A stretch of DNA of 64,000 nucleotides from contig JAZSDN010000104.1 in NCBI GenBank assembly GCA_045531205.1, positions 87,447-151,446 on the forward strand, read 5' to 3'. This document shows, in pieces, positions 40,915 through 49,257 of the stretch. The position numbers and the translations under genes are program-made. Each line of letters begins with the position of its first letter. The stretch's first letter is position 1. The stretch comes from JAZNQL01 sp045531205. GTDB lineage: Bacteria > Bacillota > Clostridia > UMGS1883 > UMGS1540. The notes under the pieces are model-generated. The model ran no database searches. It was not told the DNA's origin and was given only the letters and a program-made list of their open reading frames with translations.

Positions 40915-42087
40915 ATGGCATACTACAACATGTCAGAAACAGAAAAAAGAATAGCAAAAGTAAGAGAAATTTTAAAGGCAAAACAGCTTGACGCAGCACT
41001 TATTTATTTTGATGAATTAAACGTTGCAAACGGCTGGTACTTAACAGGCTGGTGCGGACAGTTTGAAAAAGGCTCTGTTCTTATCCCAGTTGAAGGCGAA
41101 CCCATTTTGCTTGGCGGACCTGAATCGGAACCCTTTGCTAAAATGAACTCAGCTATTACAAAGGTAAGATGCTTCCCTGTATTTATGGTTCCCGACGAAG
41201 AATATCCAAACGCTATAATTATTAACTTCAAACAGCTCGATGAAGAGTTAAAGAGCGAAGGAACAGTTTTAAAGAGAATAGGCTTTGTTGGCACAGCAAC
41301 AATTCCTCATCAGGTTTACTGCGATTTTGTTGAAGGCTTTGGCGGCGTTGAAATGGTTGATATCACAGACGAATACGAAACTCTTCGTGCATATAAATCC
41401 GAATGGGAAGGCGCACAGATTCAGAAAGCAACAGAGCTTTGCGATTTAGCATACGATAAAATGATGGCAGCTATAAAGCCCGGAGCTTATGAATTTGAAG
41501 TTGCCGCAGCAGGCGAATCCATCTGCCGTATAAACGGTGCAACAAGCTTTGCATATTCTACAATAGTTGGTTCAGGCGAAAGAGCAAAAGCAGTTGTTCC
41601 CACAGCAACAAATAAAGCAATGGAAGACGGCGAGCTTGTTATGATAGGTATTGCTCCCCGTTTTAACGGCTATGCAGGTACATTTGGCGATACCATTCCC
41701 GTAAACGGTGTATATACACAAAAGCAGAAGGATTTATTAAACCACATGCGTGAAACCTTCAGATTAACACGCGATATGTTAAAGCCCGGTATGACAGGAC
41801 GCGAAATTGATGTTCCCGGACGTCTTTACTACGAAAAGCACGGACTCAAAGATTATATAGTATGTCCCTTTGCTCATTCAATAGGTCTTATGGAAGCAGA
41901 AGCTCCCTTCTTCGGACCTAACGGCGATTTTGTACTTGTTCCAGGTATGACAGTAATGGTTGATGTAAGCTTCTTTGGTCATCCCGACCTTCACGGCGGA
42001 CGTATTGAAACAGGCTTTGTTATTACCGAAAACGGTTGCCGTCCCCTTTCACAAAAAAGGTGCGACTACTTTATGAAAGACCTTTAA
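40915..42087 (+). CDS. M24 pita-bread-fold protein without metal ligands (creatinase/aminopeptidase P-like)
   Basis: The 390-residue protein has the creatinase N-terminal domain (about 10-160) and the M24 pita-bread fold (about 165-385). The two metal-binding Asp of active peptidases are replaced: MIGIAPRF has Gly245 and GYAGTF has Thr256. The first Glu is also missing. The active-site His in AHSIGLMEAEAPFF is kept. This matches non-metal members such as creatinase, so a C-N hydrolase other than a peptidase is likely. ATG 40915 has AAGGAG seven bases ahead; an earlier ATG at 40882 overlaps the M81 gene and is rejected. Confidence 0.86.
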   Translation: MAYYNMSETEKRIAKVREILKAKQLDAALIYFDELNVANGWYLTGWCGQFEKGSVLIPVEGEPILLGGPESEPFAKMNSAITKVRCFPVFMVPDEEYPNAIIINFKQLDEELKSEGTVLKRIGFVGTATIPHQVYCDFVEGFGGVEMVDITDEYETLRAYKSEWEGAQIQKATELCDLAYDKMMAAIKPGAYEFEVAAAGESICRINGATSFAYSTIVGSGERAKAVVPTATNKAMEDGELVMIGIAPRFNGYAGTFGDTIPVNGVYTQKQKDLLNHMRETFRLTRDMLKPGMTGREIDVPGRLYYEKHGLKDYIVCPFAHSIGLMEAEAPFFGPNGDFVLVPGMTVMVDVSFFGHPDLHGGRIETGFVITENGCRPLSQKRCDYFMKDL

Positions 42088-42105
42088 TTCGAAAGGAGAA
42101 TAGAT

Positions 42106-42477
42106 ATGGAAGAAAAAGTATTAGGCTATAAACATTATATGTTCATTGATGGCGATATTCCGGGTCAGGGAGATGACCCCTCACTTCCCGGTCACGAAGC
42201 TATGATGATTACAAATAAAAACACTACTGATGCACACATCAGCGTAAACATTTACTTTTCGGATAAAGAACCTAAAAAGGGTTTACACCTTGTAGTTCCC
42301 GCAGAAAGAGTAATCTGTATAAGAATGGATCTTCCCATCTGTGAAGAACAGTTCCAGATTCCAAACGGACAGTACTCTGTAGAGCTTGACTCCGACATCC
42401 CCGTATGTGCTTCCTATGGCCGTCTTGACCGCCGTCATAACCTTGGCTACTACTCAACAGGCTACTGTGCAATATAA
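42106..42477 (+). CDS. Sensory-rhodopsin-transducer-like (ASRT family) small protein
   Basis: The 123-residue beta-rich protein resembles the Anabaena sensory rhodopsin transducer family: PGHEAMMITNKNTTDAHISV, IYFSDKEPKKGLHLVVPAER and CASYGRLDRRHN match its ordered segments. No rhodopsin is encoded here. In non-photosynthetic bacteria the family occurs with carbohydrate genes and a sugar-binding role has been suggested. AAAGGAGA precedes the ATG. It lies in the operon between the M24-like gene and a mutarotase-like gene, supporting a metabolic role. Confidence 0.82.
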   Translation: MEEKVLGYKHYMFIDGDIPGQGDDPSLPGHEAMMITNKNTTDAHISVNIYFSDKEPKKGLHLVVPAERVICIRMDLPICEEQFQIPNGQYSVELDSDIPVCASYGRLDRRHNLGYYSTGYCAI

Positions 42478-42488
42478 CGAGGCAAATA

Positions 42489-42806
42489 ATGAAACAAAGG
42501 TTTATAAGATATTCTGATTTAAAGCCCGAAAAGGTTGAAGATTACAAAAAGTTGCATAAAAACGCCTGGCCTGAGCTTTTGCAGATTCTTTCGGAATGTA
42601 ATATCACTAATTATTCAATTTCGCTTCGCGGTACACAAGTATATACGTACTTTGAGTATGCAGGCGATAACTACGAAAAAGATATGCAAAAACTTGATAA
42701 CAGCAAAGTTATGCAAAAGTGGTGGGTGTATTCAAAGCCCTGCTTTTTAAATCACGAAAAAGGCGAATACTACGAAGACCTCGAAGAAGTTTTTTATCTT
42801 GAATAA
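42489..42806 (+). CDS. L-rhamnose mutarotase-family protein
   Basis: The 105-residue dimeric alpha-beta-barrel-type protein matches RhaM: KLHKNAWPEL with His23 as catalytic acid/base, SISLRGTQVYTYFEY, and KWWVYSKP near residue 77. RhaM speeds alpha-beta anomer exchange of L-rhamnose or related sugars. No rhamnose catabolic genes are near, so the sugar may differ. It closes the LacI-regulated operon, 11 bases after the ASRT-like gene. Confidence 0.9.
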   Translation: MKQRFIRYSDLKPEKVEDYKKLHKNAWPELLQILSECNITNYSISLRGTQVYTYFEYAGDNYEKDMQKLDNSKVMQKWWVYSKPCFLNHEKGEYYEDLEEVFYLE

Positions 42807-42835
42807 AAGTTTAAAAAAAGTTCACAAAAAAATTA

Positions 42836-42864
42836 TTGACTAAAAAACTGTTATATGGTACAAT
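42836..42864 (+). promoter_or_regulatory. Promoter of the Mn riboswitch leader
   Basis: TTGACT and TACAAT are 17 bases apart, ending about 10 bases before the aptamer. Confidence 0.7.
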
Positions 42865-42872
42865 AGGCAAAA

Positions 42873-42985
42873 ATGAGGGAGTAGTCGGCACATAAAATGT
42901 GCGGTGACGTCAACATCATGAATGTAAGTTGTTATTGTAACAGCGTATTTCTGGCTTCATCTTAAATGACGAGACTTATCTGTTA
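42873..42985 (+). promoter_or_regulatory. Mn2+ riboswitch (yybP-ykoY element)
   Basis: GAGGGAGTAG, then GGTGACGTCAACATC, TGGCTTC and the ATGACGAGACT segment are the conserved parts of the yybP-ykoY motif, in the right order. It precedes a P-type cation ATPase, one of the known target classes. Mn2+ binding should open expression. Confidence 0.88.
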
Positions 42986-43012
42986 AAAGCAGATGGGTTT
43001 CGTCTTTTTTTT
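42968..43012 (+). terminator. Intrinsic terminator of the Mn riboswitch
   Basis: GACGAGACTTATCTG pairs with CAGATGGGTTTCGTC, followed by eight T. It shares bases with the end of the aptamer, so metal binding and termination are mutually exclusive. Confidence 0.85.
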
Positions 43013-43076
43013 ATTTTATAAAAATAAAATATAAATTATATGGGAATTTATAAATTTGTGAAAGGTGGAATAGTAA

Positions 43077-45683
43077 TTGCAATTTTTCAGTCAAAGCAAG
43101 GAAGAGGTTTTAAAATTTTTTAAAACCGACGAAAAAAGAGGACTAACCCTCGATAAGGCAAGCGAGCTTAAAGAAAAGTACGGTCCTAATAAACTTGCAG
43201 AAAAGAAAAAGAAAACAAATCTGCAACGTTTTTTTGAACAGTTTCGCGATGTAATGATACTTATTCTTATAGGTGCGGCAATAATTTCGTTTGTAATTGC
43301 GTGTGTCGAAAAAAATCCAAGAGAGTTTTTTGAACCTGCCCTGATTTTATTTATTGTTGTATTGAATGCCGTAATGGGAGTTATGCAGGAAAGAAAAGCA
43401 GAAAAGGCTTTGGATGCTTTAAAAAATATGTCTGCACCTCATGCAAGGGTAATAAGAGATGGAGAAGAGAAGATTATAGATGCAAGCGAGCTTGTTGTGG
43501 GCGATATAATTCATCTTGAGGCAGGAGATTTTATTCCTGCTGATGCAAGACTTCTTGTAAGTGCAAGCTTAAAGAGTGAGGAATCGGCTCTTACGGGTGA
43601 ATCAGTTCCCACAGAAAAGGACGCAGAAGCAAATATAAAAGAAAATGCTCCTTTGGGCGACAGAGCCAATATGTTATTTTCGGGTTGCAGCATTACCTAC
43701 GGTACAGCCACAGCAGTTGTTACTGCAACTGGTATGAACACCGAAATGGGTAAAATTGCAAATCTTCTTGATAATGAAAATGACACTCAAACTCCGCTGC
43801 AGCAAAAGCTTGCTCAGCTTGGCAAATATTTAGGAGTTTTAGCACTTGCTGCCTGTGCAATTATTTTTGTTGTGGGGATAACAAACGGTATTCCTGCTAT
43901 GGAAATATTTATGACGGCAGTATCGCTTGCCGTATCGGCAATACCTGAAGGCTTGCCCGCTATTGTTACAATTGTGCTTTCAATAGGAGTTCAGCGAATG
44001 GTTAAGCGTAATGCTCTTATCCGCAGACTCCCCGCAGTTGAAACCCTTGGAAGTGCCTCTATTATATGCTCTGATAAAACAGGAACTCTTACTCAAAACA
44101 GAATGACTTTACTAAAAGCATATTATGACGGAAAAGATACAGAAAATATTTCTGATAATTGCAGTGACGAAATAAAAAAGCTTCTTAAATATGCTACGCT
44201 TTGTTGTGATGGCTCGGTAATATTTGGGGAAGATAAAGAGCAACATATAGGCGATCCTACAGAAACCTCTATTGTGCTTGCTGCACATAAAAACGGAATG
44301 TCAAAGGATGAATTAAATAAAAAATATCCAAGACTTTCGGAAATCCCTTTTGACTCGGACAGAAAGCTTATGACAACCATAAACAAAATTGACGGCAAAA
44401 ACATAGTAATTGTTAAGGGTGCCTTTGATGTTATGGCTGACCGCTGTATTGCAGGCGATTTGATCAAAGCTAAAAAAATAACGGAAGAAATGAGCGAAAG
44501 TGCACTGCGTGTTCTTGCGGTAGGCTATAAAGAAATTGACGCAGTTCCTGAAGTTCTTACATCAGAGGAACTTGAAAACGGGCTTACCTTTATGGGACTT
44601 GTTGGGATGATAGACCCGCCAAGACCCGAAGCAAAAGCCGCTGTTGCAACCTGCAGAAAAGCAGGTATAAAACCTGTTATGATTACAGGAGATCACGTTG
44701 TTACGGCATCTGCCATAGCAAAGGAGCTTGGAATACTGGAAGAAGGGGACAAAGCTATTACCGGTGCAGAGCTTGATATGATGACAGATTCAGAGTTTGA
44801 TAATGTAATCGAAAATATTTCGGTTTACGCAAGAGTATCGCCCGAAAATAAAATCCGCATTGTCAAGGCTTGGCAGCGAAAAGGGCAGGTTGTATCAATG
44901 ACGGGTGACGGTGTAAACGATGCACCAGCTTTGAAGGCTGCTGATATAGGCTGTGCTATGGGTATTACAGGAACAGATGTTGCAAAGGGAGCTGCCGATA
45001 TGACGCTTACCGACGATAATTTTGCAACAATTGTAGAAGCTGTTCGTGAGGGCAGAGGAATTTATGCAAACATTAAAAAGGTTGTAGGCTTTTTGCTTGG
45101 CACAAATATAGGCGAGGTTATAACAGTTTTTGTAGCTATGCTTTTATGGCATAAAACTCCTCTTTTGTCAATGCAGCTTTTGTGGATAAATCTTGTTACC
45201 GACAGTCTTCCCGCTATTGCTCTTGGTATGGAAGCGGTTGAAACAGATATTATGGATAAAAAACCAAAGGCTAAAAACGAAGGCATATTTGCTCACGGAC
45301 TTGGAGTGCGTGTGGTTTTACAAGGCTTGATGTTTGCAATTTTAACACTTGCCGGATTTAGAATAGGCGAAAATGTAACAGGGACACTTGCGGGAGGACA
45401 AACACTTGCATTTATGGTACTGTCGCTTTCGCAGGTTATACAAAGCTATAATATGAGAAGTGCACATTCTCTTTTTAAAACAGGAGTATTCACAAACAAA
45501 AAATTAAACGGTGCAGCTATAATATCAATTTTATTGGTTGTGCTTGTAATGTTCACACCGGCAAGAATTGCGTTTGAACTGGTAATACTTCCGGCACATT
45601 TATATTTAGTAGGACTTGGTTTGATTTTTGTTCCTGTTATTGTAATGGAGCTTTCAAAAGCATTAAATCTTATAAAGCACTAA
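43077..45683 (+). CDS. P-type cation-transporting ATPase (Ca2+/Mn2+ type IIA)
   Basis: The 868-residue protein has cation ATPase N-terminal domain (KTDEKRGLTLDKASEL), the actuator TGES loop, phosphorylated Asp333 in CSDKTGTLTQN, TGDGVNDAPALK hinge and ten predicted membrane helices including a C-terminal set. It resembles SERCA/PMR1-like bacterial pumps that expel Ca2+ or Mn2+. The Mn2+ riboswitch upstream makes Mn2+ efflux the best guess. The start is a TTG with AAAGGTGG eight bases ahead; no better ATG fits the N-terminal domain. Confidence 0.95.
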   Translation: MQFFSQSKEEVLKFFKTDEKRGLTLDKASELKEKYGPNKLAEKKKKTNLQRFFEQFRDVMILILIGAAIISFVIACVEKNPREFFEPALILFIVVLNAVMGVMQERKAEKALDALKNMSAPHARVIRDGEEKIIDASELVVGDIIHLEAGDFIPADARLLVSASLKSEESALTGESVPTEKDAEANIKENAPLGDRANMLFSGCSITYGTATAVVTATGMNTEMGKIANLLDNENDTQTPLQQKLAQLGKYLGVLALAACAIIFVVGITNGIPAMEIFMTAVSLAVSAIPEGLPAIVTIVLSIGVQRMVKRNALIRRLPAVETLGSASIICSDKTGTLTQNRMTLLKAYYDGKDTENISDNCSDEIKKLLKYATLCCDGSVIFGEDKEQHIGDPTETSIVLAAHKNGMSKDELNKKYPRLSEIPFDSDRKLMTTINKIDGKNIVIVKGAFDVMADRCIAGDLIKAKKITEEMSESALRVLAVGYKEIDAVPEVLTSEELENGLTFMGLVGMIDPPRPEAKAAVATCRKAGIKPVMITGDHVVTASAIAKELGILEEGDKAITGAELDMMTDSEFDNVIENISVYARVSPENKIRIVKAWQRKGQVVSMTGDGVNDAPALKAADIGCAMGITGTDVAKGAADMTLTDDNFATIVEAVREGRGIYANIKKVVGFLLGTNIGEVITVFVAMLLWHKTPLLSMQLLWINLVTDSLPAIALGMEAVETDIMDKKPKAKNEGIFAHGLGVRVVLQGLMFAILTLAGFRIGENVTGTLAGGQTLAFMVLSLSQVIQSYNMRSAHSLFKTGVFTNKKLNGAAIISILLVVLVMFTPARIAFELVILPAHLYLVGLGLIFVPVIVMELSKALNLIKH

Positions 45684-45702
45684 AAAAGAAACTTAACTCT
45701 AA

Positions 45703-45736
45703 AAACGGAGCTGTAAAAAAATTTACAGCTCCGTTT
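45703..45736. terminator. Bidirectional terminator with GGAGCTGTAA stem
   Basis: AAACGGAGCTGTAAA pairs with TTTACAGCTCCGTTT. It separates the ATPase from the convergent Gfo/Idh-like gene. Confidence 0.85.
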
Positions 45737-45759
45737 GTTTTAATACAAGAAGTGATAAA

Positions 45760-47019
45760 TCAAAGGTTATCAACATCCAAAACTTCCCAGTCCTCGGGAG
45801 GATTACCAAGGTCAATTACATCCATAACCTTGCCGCCCTGAAGTGCTGACTGATGTGCAGTAAGACCGGGAATATTATATCTTGCAGCATTCCAGATATG
45901 AGTGGGAGAAAGCTTTCCTGTATCATAAGCACGACAAAAATCATCTATAAGAAAATGATGTGTTCCGTTATGTCTGTTGTCAAGCCCTTCAAATTCTTTT
46001 GGAACTCTGTGAAGTGGCTGTATGGGGGATGACAACAAGAAACCAAAGCCTCTTGCAATTTCGTAAATTGCTTTTTCATAATCAGAGTTTATAAGGTTGT
46101 AAACATCCTCAGGCTGAAGCTCTTTTGTTACATCCTTCATAACAACTGTGTGTGGATCTTCCTTGTCCCATTGCGAAAGGCTGTGCCTTGCAACAGAAAA
46201 CTCGTATCCGCCGTCAGTGCCGTAAAACTGTGAAATATAGGTTTCCGGACAATGCCATCCAAGACATCTGTTTTCGCTGATTCTTGCAATACCACCGTTT
46301 GAAAGTTCAAGTAACATAGTAGTATTTGCAAAAGGATTATTGTAAATATTCTGTCCGTTTGTGCCGTAAATATCTGTTCTGGGACTTTCCTTAAATCCAA
46401 ATGCCACTACTTTTTTTGCATATACTCCGGGCATTGTGCTTAAAATCATAGACGTTGAATGAGTGGGGTAGAACATAGGAGGTACTCCCGCAAACTTTTT
46501 CCAGTCATCTCCGCCCGAACTGCGAAAACTATTTTCCATATTTCTTATATCGTGGTTGTAATGAGCCTCGCCATAGGTAAACTTACCAAAAGTTCCTTTT
46601 TTGAATTCACGTCTACAGAAAATTGCGGGAGCTCTGTAGTAGCCGGTTTCTCCCATAGAATATGTAAGTCTTGTCTTTTCAACAAGCTCTTTAATCTCAA
46701 TAATTTCTTCAATACTTGTTGTGCAGGGAACAGCACTATACACATGTTTTCCTGCCTTTAATGCTGAAATTACCATTTTGCCGTGCAGAGTTCTTTGTGT
46801 GAATATTGCAACGGAATTTATTTTGTCCGAAGAAAGAGCCTGCTCAAAGCTATCAATAATTTTTACATCAAATCTTTTCGAAAATTCTTCTGCACGCTCT
46901 TTTTTTAAGTCACATACATATACTTCTTCTACAGAAGGATGCGCCTTGAAAAGCGGAACAAAGAACTGACTGAATCTTCCACAGCCTATAATGGCAATTT
47001 TTATTTTATCTTTACTCAT
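45760..47019 (-). CDS. Gfo/Idh/MocA-family protein lacking the EKP lysine
   Basis: The 419-residue protein has the N-terminal NAD(P) Rossmann motif IGCGRFSQF and the family's C-terminal beta-sheet domain. At the place of the conserved xEKP (catalytic Lys) it reads YSAVPCTT, so a classical Lys-dependent dehydrogenase step is doubtful. ATG 47019 has AAAGGAG seven bases ahead; the ATG at 47061 lies in the neighbour. It is the last gene of the operon with three Fe-S proteins, a cupin and a U32-like protein. Confidence 0.85.
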   Translation of the reverse strand: MSKDKIKIAIIGCGRFSQFFVPLFKAHPSVEEVYVCDLKKERAEEFSKRFDVKIIDSFEQALSSDKINSVAIFTQRTLHGKMVISALKAGKHVYSAVPCTTSIEEIIEIKELVEKTRLTYSMGETGYYRAPAIFCRREFKKGTFGKFTYGEAHYNHDIRNMENSFRSSGGDDWKKFAGVPPMFYPTHSTSMILSTMPGVYAKKVVAFGFKESPRTDIYGTNGQNIYNNPFANTTMLLELSNGGIARISENRCLGWHCPETYISQFYGTDGGYEFSVARHSLSQWDKEDPHTVVMKDVTKELQPEDVYNLINSDYEKAIYEIARGFGFLLSSPIQPLHRVPKEFEGLDNRHNGTHHFLIDDFCRAYDTGKLSPTHIWNAARYNIPGLTAHQSALQGGKVMDVIDLGNPPEDWEVLDVDNL

Positions 47020-47036
47020 AAAAACATCTCCTTTAA

Positions 47037-48014
47037 CTACTTCTTTTCTGTGAAATCCCATTCTTTTTCTCTTTTTAATGTCTCAAACTGTTTTGTATCA
47101 AGCTCCCAGTCGTCGCCATTCCTGAATTTCTTTTTGAATTTTTTTGAAAGGAGTCCCTTTTCCTCAAGATGTATATAACAAGCTCTGTCGCAAGCTCTTC
47201 CGCAAATTGATGCACGGTAGAAATGCTTTGCAGGAGGATAGAAGAAGATGTTATTCAAAATTTCCTTTGCTTCTTCACTGTCAAAGGTTGCATCTCCGTT
47301 TATTATATCCAGTCTGTTTTCAAAGTCCATAAACGCATCCGGTGGCATAAAGGGATTTTTCTTTCCGCTTGCTCCGCTGTAATAAACCGCACATCTCCAC
47401 AAATCAACTACACCCTCATCACTTATTGCGTGACCGGGGCAGGCTTTTATACATTCGCCGCAGTTATCGCAAAGGTTATAGTTTTCACGGGGAGTTTCCT
47501 CAATTTCTGCATCTGTAAGAACAAAGCAGTATCTTATAAAAGGACCGTATTCCTTGTTTATTATTCTGTTACCCACACCCATTTCTCCGATACCGCATAT
47601 AGCTGCAGTTTCTTCAAAGTTAAGCTGGGTTTCAGCTGTGATTCCTCTGAAAATATCGGAGTAGTCAACTTCAGGATTAGTGCTGTTTTCTTCTTTCATA
47701 ATGGTCTGGTGCCTTCTCTGGGGAAGTGCCATATATCCGTTTCTTTCAATAACAGACGAAACCTGAAGCATAGCAAAGGGCATAACAGTTTCTTCAAGAT
47801 TTTCAACACCCATAGTTGTGTACTGATAATACACAGTGCCTTCCTCTACACCTCTGTACATTCCACGCAGAACTCTGAAGCCAAGACCAATTACTGTCTT
47901 TACTTCGGGAAATATTTTAAATAAAGCACTTTCTTTGGGAAAGTTTGATGCGGATGTAAAGGTTACAACGTCTGCATCATATTTTTTTGCACATTCTGTA
48001 ATAGTATTTCTCAT
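47037..48014 (-). CDS. QueG-like double [4Fe-4S] protein, paralog 3
   Basis: The 325-residue protein has an N-terminal domain like that of epoxyqueuosine reductase QueG (TVIGLGFRVLRG, then GTVYYQYTTMG), a first cluster motif LCDNCGECIKACPGHAI (four Cys, C-x2-C-x2-C-x3-CP) and a second cysteine group CGRACDRACYIHLEEKG. QueG and reductive dehalogenases share this fold and use cobalamin plus clusters. No HEAT-like C-terminal domain is present, unlike QueG. Its start overlaps the previous stop by four bases (ATGA). Same operon and family as the genes at 48011 and 49254. Confidence 0.86.
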   Translation of the reverse strand: MRNTITECAKKYDADVVTFTSASNFPKESALFKIFPEVKTVIGLGFRVLRGMYRGVEEGTVYYQYTTMGVENLEETVMPFAMLQVSSVIERNGYMALPQRRHQTIMKEENSTNPEVDYSDIFRGITAETQLNFEETAAICGIGEMGVGNRIINKEYGPFIRYCFVLTDAEIEETPRENYNLCDNCGECIKACPGHAISDEGVVDLWRCAVYYSGASGKKNPFMPPDAFMDFENRLDIINGDATFDSEEAKEILNNIFFYPPAKHFYRASICGRACDRACYIHLEEKGLLSKKFKKKFRNGDDWELDTKQFETLKREKEWDFTEKK

Positions 48015-48913
48015 TTTGTTTCCCCCTTTAAATGTTTACGGCAGGCAATTTCGCACTTTTTAACGCAAAGACACGGAACATATCCGAAATGTGTTTCGGG
48101 CAAGAAACGAAGATAGGGGTAAAGAGCCTTTGCACTTTCACTGTCAAATTTCTTTTCGCCGTTTAAAATAGCGTCACGTTCGGGATGGTCTTTTAAGAAA
48201 TCGTCCTTCATAAATGGGTTTGATTTGCCGGCACCTCTGTAATAAACACTGCACTGCCATGAATCAACACCGTCTTCCGAAACAGCTTTTCCGGGGCAAG
48301 CCTTAATACACTCGCCGCATCCGTCGCAAAGCTCTCCCTCAAATGGTGCATCGCACTCAAGGGGTGCATCTGTGATTATATAAACAAACCTGAGATAAGT
48401 GCCGTATTCGGGAGTAATTACCTTTCCGTGCAGACCTACAGAGCCTAAACCGCATACGCGTGCTGCCTTGTTTGTGTCGATTATAACATCGGGCGCAGGC
48501 TTTCCTTCTTCAACGGGACTTGCATGGACAAGCTCGTATGTGCTTTTTACTTCGGGGTTTGTGGTTTTATCGCCTTTTATTCTCATACCTGGAACATTTC
48601 TCTGAAGACATGCATCATATCCGCAGTCCTCAATCATATTTCCTAATTTCAGTAAGAATATTTCCGCAAAGGTTTCGTCAATATATTTTACACCAATACT
48701 TGTATATGTATAAAACTGGCTTTCCGACTCCATTGTTTTGTAAAAGCCGGTAGGTACAGGCAGTGCACAACCGATTATACATTTTCCTTGGGGGAGTATG
48801 CTGTAAGGATTTCGCTGAATGTCGTCCCCTTCAAAAAACTTTAAATCTCCTATTCCGCACAGAACTGCACCAAGCTCTCTGGCTTTGCTTTTTACCTGTT
48901 CTGCAGTAAGCAT
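48011..48913 (-). CDS. QueG-like double [4Fe-4S] protein, paralog 2
   Basis: The 300-residue protein shares the family layout: N-terminal KCIIGCALPVPTGF and ESQFYTYTSIG, then LCDGCGECIKACPGKAV as first cluster motif and CLCVKKCEIACRKHLKG as second cysteine group. The N-terminal segment MLTAEQVKSKARELGA resembles QueG. It overlaps the cupin gene by 22 bases and the next paralog by four, so translation is probably coupled. Reductase acting with the other two paralogs is the guess; substrate unknown. Confidence 0.86.
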   Translation of the reverse strand: MLTAEQVKSKARELGAVLCGIGDLKFFEGDDIQRNPYSILPQGKCIIGCALPVPTGFYKTMESESQFYTYTSIGVKYIDETFAEIFLLKLGNMIEDCGYDACLQRNVPGMRIKGDKTTNPEVKSTYELVHASPVEEGKPAPDVIIDTNKAARVCGLGSVGLHGKVITPEYGTYLRFVYIITDAPLECDAPFEGELCDGCGECIKACPGKAVSEDGVDSWQCSVYYRGAGKSNPFMKDDFLKDHPERDAILNGEKKFDSESAKALYPYLRFLPETHFGYVPCLCVKKCEIACRKHLKGETK

Positions 48914-49257
48914 TTAAGTTCCATCCTTTCCGTTTGTTCGGGCAGAAGATCTTTGTTTTCAACAACTGCAAGCAATGCATCGTTGCTTACACAAAGATAA
49001 TGCCATGTATTTTTACGAACACAATATATTTTTCCTTTTTCAATGTTTAGGGTATGTAAAACACCGTCTTCTACCGTGTTAAGAACAGCGTTACCGTTTA
49101 TAAGTATAAAAACCTCATCTGTTGTAAGATGCCTTTTCATGTGGTCAAAGCCTTCTTCAGAGTACATATCGGAATATGTAATTGTGGCAACTTGCCAGCT
49201 ATCCGATTTAAGAACAGTGCAAAAACCGCTTTTTGTGCTTTCGGTAATTTCTGTCAT
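48892..49257 (-). CDS. Cupin-like small protein
   Basis: The 121-residue protein has a cupin-type barrel: HMKRHLTTDEVFILINGNAVL and IYCVRKNTWHYLCVSNDALLAVVEN. The metal histidine motif is incomplete (HLTTDE instead of HxH...E), so metal binding is uncertain. It lies between two QueG-like genes, with overlaps on both sides, and may sense or bind the substrate of the locus. Confidence 0.8.
   Translation of the reverse strand: MTEITESTKSGFCTVLKSDSWQVATITYSDMYSEEGFDHMKRHLTTDEVFILINGNAVLNTVEDGVLHTLNIEKGKIYCVRKNTWHYLCVSNDALLAVVENKDLLPEQTERMELKCLLQNR

Noticed and set aside
47223..47924. A 233-codon plus-strand open frame inside the QueG-like gene
   Set aside because: Antisense to a strongly supported Fe-S protein; its own translation has no domain features.
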